Below, one piece after another: positions 59,822 to 64,000 of a DNA stretch of 64,000 nucleotides (positions within the stretch are counted from its first letter, which is position 1; every line of letters starts with the position of its first letter). Origin of the DNA: Coptis chinensis (Eukaryota; Streptophyta; Magnoliopsida; Ranunculales; Ranunculaceae); NCBI GenBank assembly GCA_015680905.1, contig CM027378.1, positions 76,785,501-76,849,500 of the forward strand. Direction: 5' to 3'. Position numbers and translations under genes: made by a program. The notes below the pieces were generated by a model that worked only from the letters and a program-made list of their open reading frames with translations, searched no databases and had not been told where the DNA came from.

Positions 59822-59862
59822 ATGCTTTGAGGACAAAGCATGCTTCTTGTTTGGGGGGCATA
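59822..59862 (+). other. Hairpin plus G-tract, unit 3 of element D
   Basis: ATGCTTTG-AGGA-CAAAGCAT (59822-59841), a perfect 8-bp stem with an AGGA loop. TTTGGGGGG follows at 59850-59858. Conserved in A (22148-22167) and E (near 27525-27560), and imperfectly in B (near 37905). Confidence 0.82.
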
Positions 59863-61404
59863 GAAACACGTGTAATTAAGGCATCCGTTAGGATATAGAT
59901 AGAGTTAATATGCATTTGTTTTCTAGTTAAAATTTTAAAAATTCAAAAATATAAATAAATAAGTTCATGCTATACACTTAGGAATAGTGGTATTGTTTTC
60001 CTTCTCTATGCTCTTAACAATCTAGAAGTCTCAATGTAGCTTTTGCATTAGAATAATTGTTAGAAACTTAGGTTAATATGTAGGTAATAATCTTTGCATC
60101 TATCTATAAATATATTACATGAGTATCTACGATTGTTAGCAAAAGAAGTTTCAAAATCTAGGCTAGAGTACTTATTCTACAAATCCTGTGAGAATATAGC
60201 CTAAAGCCTTATATGAAGCCAAAACATTTGAGAAATGACACAAGGGAGAAGTAAAATCCGGATAGAGAAATCACATGTCCACTTGCTTGATCACTATGCC
60301 ATATCCTAAGCGAGAATTTAGGCCCTTTTTGGATCGATATAGCCAAAAATTCAAACCTATGAATTATTTCCCGCTAGTCGCCCCTCTGAGCTTTCCTTTA
60401 GCCTTTCATAAACCACAATCCCTTTACCCTGTTACAAAAACAAAAACAAAATAAAAAAATAAATCAAACTACCCAATTTAGAATAAGTCTGAGAATAGAA
60501 TGAGGAAGAAAGAAGAAGAGAAAAACTTGTATAAACAAAAGTTAGTTAATTACTTCAGAAAATAAAGAAAAGAAGTTTCCATCCAAGGAAAAGAAAAAAA
60601 AAAAAAGAAATAAATAAAAACTCCAAAAAGAATAAAAAAAGGAGTCAAAAGCCAAAGAAAAGAAAAAGAAAAATATGGCTAGGGATGGAAACAAAGTATA
60701 GAAGCAAAAGAAAATAACAAGGTTTTCTTTAAGTTACATAATATGAAAACTCTATTATCTCAGACTTGTCCTTTTTGAATATCCATTTCCTTCCTTCTTA
60801 AACCATCTCCTAATCCCCGCAACACCTAATAAAGACCTCTAGCTCAATTAGGAATAGGTTAGTGTGATAGTAAGTGGCAGATGTGTTTGGATCGACTCGG
60901 CTTCCTTGTTGTCATTGAGATTGTAAGGTAAAGTGTGCCCATCAAGCACTAGAGTAAATAAAACTTGAGTGGAAAAATCAGAGTGTTGTATCTTGACTAT
61001 TATTGTGAGAACCTACTTAAGGACGCTATTCCGAGTTTCAGAAATGAACCTGCTAGGCATTTCATAGTATTACTCATTGTATATATGTTTATTGTAGATG
61101 ATTGATTATTATGCATATATTAGCTTAGGTTTCGACTTGATTACTCTATATGCATTGCTAATGAGAGGTATAGATAATGTAGAGCATGAATAAGGAAACA
61201 ATAGTTTTATTTCTTAGTCGTTGTAGTATAGATGAAGTTTGTGAGTACCTTCACTGGAAAACTCTCACGAGGCTATAACTCATCCACTAGGGAATTCCTA
61301 GTGGTTTAAAGCCCTTGTTGCATATGGTCAATGCTGTCGCGACTCAAATAAAAACGAGAGTAGTTAGAACTCCATTTTTTGGTTAATTATTCTAATTTCT
61401 CATC

Positions 61405-61443
61405 TTTGCTTGAGGACAAGCAAAATGCTGTTTGGGGGTGGTT
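61405..61443 (+). other. Hairpin plus true polypurine tract, unit 4 of element D
   Basis: TTTGCTTG-AGGA-CAAGCAAA (61405-61424), another perfect 8-bp stem with the same AGGA loop. TTTGGGGG (61431-61438) follows, ending at the LTR. This is the presumed plus-strand primer site. Present in A, B, C and F as well. Confidence 0.85.
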
Positions 61444-62953
61444 TGATAAGAGCCCAAAACTGTAGTTTTAACCCTGTAACAGACATACTTTTAGACCAAT
61501 TATGTGAGTAATAATTAAGAGTTAACACCGATTCGTGTTTTATGTATTTCAGGCTTCAAAGTCCATTATGTGCAGAAATGTGCCACTTTAGCGAGATAAA
61601 GGAGCAAAGGTTGGTTACTAAGGAGTTCCATGATTAAAGGCCAAGATTCAAGAAGACAAAGCCTTTCTAAAGCCCGGTCAAAAGTTGAAAAGTCGACGCG
61701 GGCAGAAACAGCACACAAAGTCAGCAGAACTTCCGAAGGCCATATCTTTGGACTTAGACCTCGGAATGGGGCCTACCTTATGTCAAAACGACCGGCTTAG
61801 AAAGAGCTTTCAAATGGTCTAATCCTTGATCCAATCAGAGGAGCAAAAGTGGACAAAAAGTCTGTTGAAGCCAACTACAGCTGAAGAGGCCTTTTTGGAC
61901 TGAAAGAATTGGGTTTTGGGCCTGATTCTCTGGCCCAAAACATGGCTCAAAGCCCATGCCCGATTTTTGGATCTGAAAGTATAAAAACAAAAGCTTAGCT
62001 CTTTGTTAATGGTAGATAGTTAATGGTAGATAGGTTAGAGTAAAAAGTAGCCATTAAAGTAGCTTCTAGATCTAGTTTTTATTTAATTGTTTTTAATTAA
62101 GTTTAATTTCAAATCTAATTCTTGTTTTAGATTAAACTATTAGAATCATTACTCTTAATTAGTTTGATTAATAAAATAGCTAGTTGTTAAATTTTGATTC
62201 TTGTCATTTACATTTGTGTTAGATCTGATTCATTTATTACTTGTTATTCAATTCTTAGTTATTAATTAGATTTTAATTATTGTTTAATTTAGATTAGTAA
62301 ATTTCAATTCTTTATATCATGTTTAGTTTAACTTTAATCGAAAATGATTGCGTAATGATTCTCGGCTAACCCTCCATTAGAGGGGGTTGAGAAGCCTTGA
62401 TGAAAGCTTGATTCCGACTATCGTAGAATTGTCGTAATTTCCTTTCCACTCTAGAAACGATTAGTTCACCATGAGAATGTGTTTAATCGTTCACATGCTA
62501 GTTATGAATTGGTAGGAATGCCATGTGTAATTAGGGATTAGGAAGAACCAATTGTTCTGCGCGCTCAATTCAGATTACGACGATTAAATTAAGTTAATAT
62601 GATTAAGTCGAGTTAAGGTGGAATCAATCCCCCTCTAACTCCTTATCATCGAATCAACGTAGCATTCCTTTAGTTATTTTGATAACCGACTAGTTGCATC
62701 TTGTGGGTAGTTGCATCGTAGTCTAGTTGCCTTTTCGTAAATCTCTCATAAGACTTAGAGTTAAGAGTACTTACACGTAGAGAACAATAACATGCGGAAG
62801 GACTAGGAGTGAAACGAATCACTCTACACCACTATATCTCATAGGATTGAGAGTAGAATTCTTGATAAACATAGACCCATAAGATTAGTTTTAGTTTACT
62901 TACGTTTTGAGTTTCATCGCTTTATTTCGTAGGTAGACTAGTCAATTTTATTT
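61444..62953 (+). mobile_element. 3' LTR of element D
   Basis: Starts TGATAAGAGCCCAAAACTGT with a TATAAAAA box at 61980-61987. The last few bases expected (...TTATCA) are replaced by minus-strand pol sequence of G at about 62953. R-U5 is of the A/B type, unlike the D 5' LTR. Confidence 0.85.
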
Positions 62954-64000
62954 CGTAGGAATTCATCTCCATAGACAGGGTCCTGTAAAAGGACTTCCTC
63001 TACATCAGGGGACAGAAGTTCGTGAAAATGTTTTAACCGTTGACCATTAACTTGAAAGGTACTGTTGTCATTTGGATTTACCAAGGTGATTGCCCCGTAA
63101 GGGGTGACTTGAAGAACTGAGAAAAGGGACCGCACCAACGGGTTTTTAGTTTCCACGGAAAATATGTAGACGGGAGTTGTAAAGCAAGACATTTTGACCG
63201 ACCACAAACTTTTTGCGCAAGATTTGCTTATCATGAACACGTTTCATGTTAGCTTTATAATCCTTTGTGAGATCGTAAGAATCCCTATGGATTTCTTCAA
63301 ACTCATTCAATTGCAACTGACAAGGTTTGACACCCCCTCATCAATATTGAAGTTAAAGCTTTTATAGCCCACGAGCATGGTGCTCTAATTCAACGGGCAA
63401 ATGACATGATTTCCCAAATACAAGTCTAAAGGGAGACATACCTATAGGAGTTTTGAAAGCAGTTTTATACGCCCATAAGGCATCCGATAGACGCTTTGAC
63501 CAAATTTCCTATCGTGGTTTTCTGATTGTTTCTAAAATCTTTTGATTTCCTATTAGAAACTTCTACTTGTCCGCTAGTTTGTGGATGATAAGGAGTTGCT
63601 ACTTTGTGTGTAACTCCATACCTTTTCACTAGGGATGCAACAACTCATTGCAAAATGTGTGCCACCATCACTAATGATGGCTTTCTAATGCCAAACCCGA
63701 TTTAAAAATATATTCTTTGATAAAAATACAACGGTCTTATGGTCATTGCTACGGCAAGCTAGGGCCTCTATCTATTTAGACACCGTAGTCCACGGCAACT
63801 AGAATATAAATGAAACCGTGGGAAACCGGAAAAGGACCCATGAAATCAATGCCCCAAACGCCAAAAATTTCTACTATCAAGATTGGATTTAATGGCATCA
63901 TATTACGCCGGATTCAGCCAAGTTGTTGGCAACGAATACATGTCTTGCAATGCACTTGGGCATCCTTAAAAAAGGTAGGCCAATAAAATCCACATTGAAG
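62954..64000 (-). mobile_element. Ty3/gypsy fossil G, integrase end, continues past the window
   Basis: Closely matches 41960-43010 of element B on the same strand. The frame at 62938-63240 has NPLVRSLFSVLQVTPYGAIT and VNGQRLKHFHELLSPDVEEV, the chromodomain-less C-terminal end of an Athila-type integrase. Integrase core and zinc-finger DNA follow towards the window end. Broken, with several breaks in the part visible. Confidence 0.85.

Larger units (their letters stand above)
50689..62953 (+). mobile_element. Ty3/gypsy fossil D, non-autonomous structure
   Basis: Plus-strand element: LTR (50689-51859), primer-binding site, leader, gag (about 52376-54171), protease (about 54472-54830), a 239-codon frame where pol should be (54914-55633), TA repeats, ORF-a (56785-57700), spacer with TATA box, ORF-b (58618-59510), 3' untranslated part and LTR (61444-62953). 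No reverse transcriptase, RNase H or integrase is seen. The two LTRs agree in U3 but differ downstream of the TATA box, so the two ends may come from different subfamilies joined by recombination. Broken, with several breaks, although two of its frames remain long. Confidence 0.82.

Overview
This is repeat-rich nuclear DNA from a flowering plant, probably a eudicot. The evidence is a plant-mobile-domain gene, a FAR1-related (FRS) gene, a mitochondrial-type rps13 copy, Ty1/copia sequence and many nested Ty3/gypsy elements of the Athila/Calypso type. The species cannot be named from the sequence. Nothing bacterial is present (no operons, CRISPR arrays or ribosome binding sites), and no tRNA or rRNA gene was found.

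The left third (1-16000) is a mosaic of old genes and simple repeats. It holds a GC-rich satellite made of a motif and its own inverse (676-2045); a minus-strand plant-mobile-domain gene with a long acidic N-terminus (3860-5807); a block of mitochondrial-like DNA ending in an rps13 pseudogene (about 6111-8480); a CGGCG-rich minisatellite (9095-9785); a palindromic AT-rich minisatellite (12545-12860); and a minus-strand FRS gene with FAR1, MULE-transposase and SWIM domains (13244-15060).

The right three quarters (16030-64000) is a nest of LTR retrotransposons. A copia fossil (16030-19575) contains a solo gypsy LTR (16822-18345). Gypsy pieces A (minus, 19581-26253), F (plus, 26254-27124), E (minus, 27325-34211), C (plus, 34212-50688), D (plus, 50689-62953) and G (minus, 62954 to the window end) follow. 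The only element with two matching LTRs is B (minus, 34801-49684). It lies inside C with a 5-bp target duplication GTTAC, and it is the only copy with recognisable reverse transcriptase and RNase H. D and E carry gag/protease but a different reading frame where pol should be, so they look like non-autonomous relatives of B. All protein-coding parts of the gypsy copies are broken to differing degrees.

The most unusual signal is the modular architecture of this gypsy family. Downstream of gag/pro/pol lie two further ORFs (called ORF-a and ORF-b here). Each block ends in a hairpin followed by a TTTGGGG tract resembling the true polypurine tract beside the 3' LTR. In the upstream leaders a GC-rich near-palindrome recurs in otherwise AT-rich DNA. 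ORF-b is also preceded by a TATA box. These features recur in several copies, which suggests function in the ancestral element.
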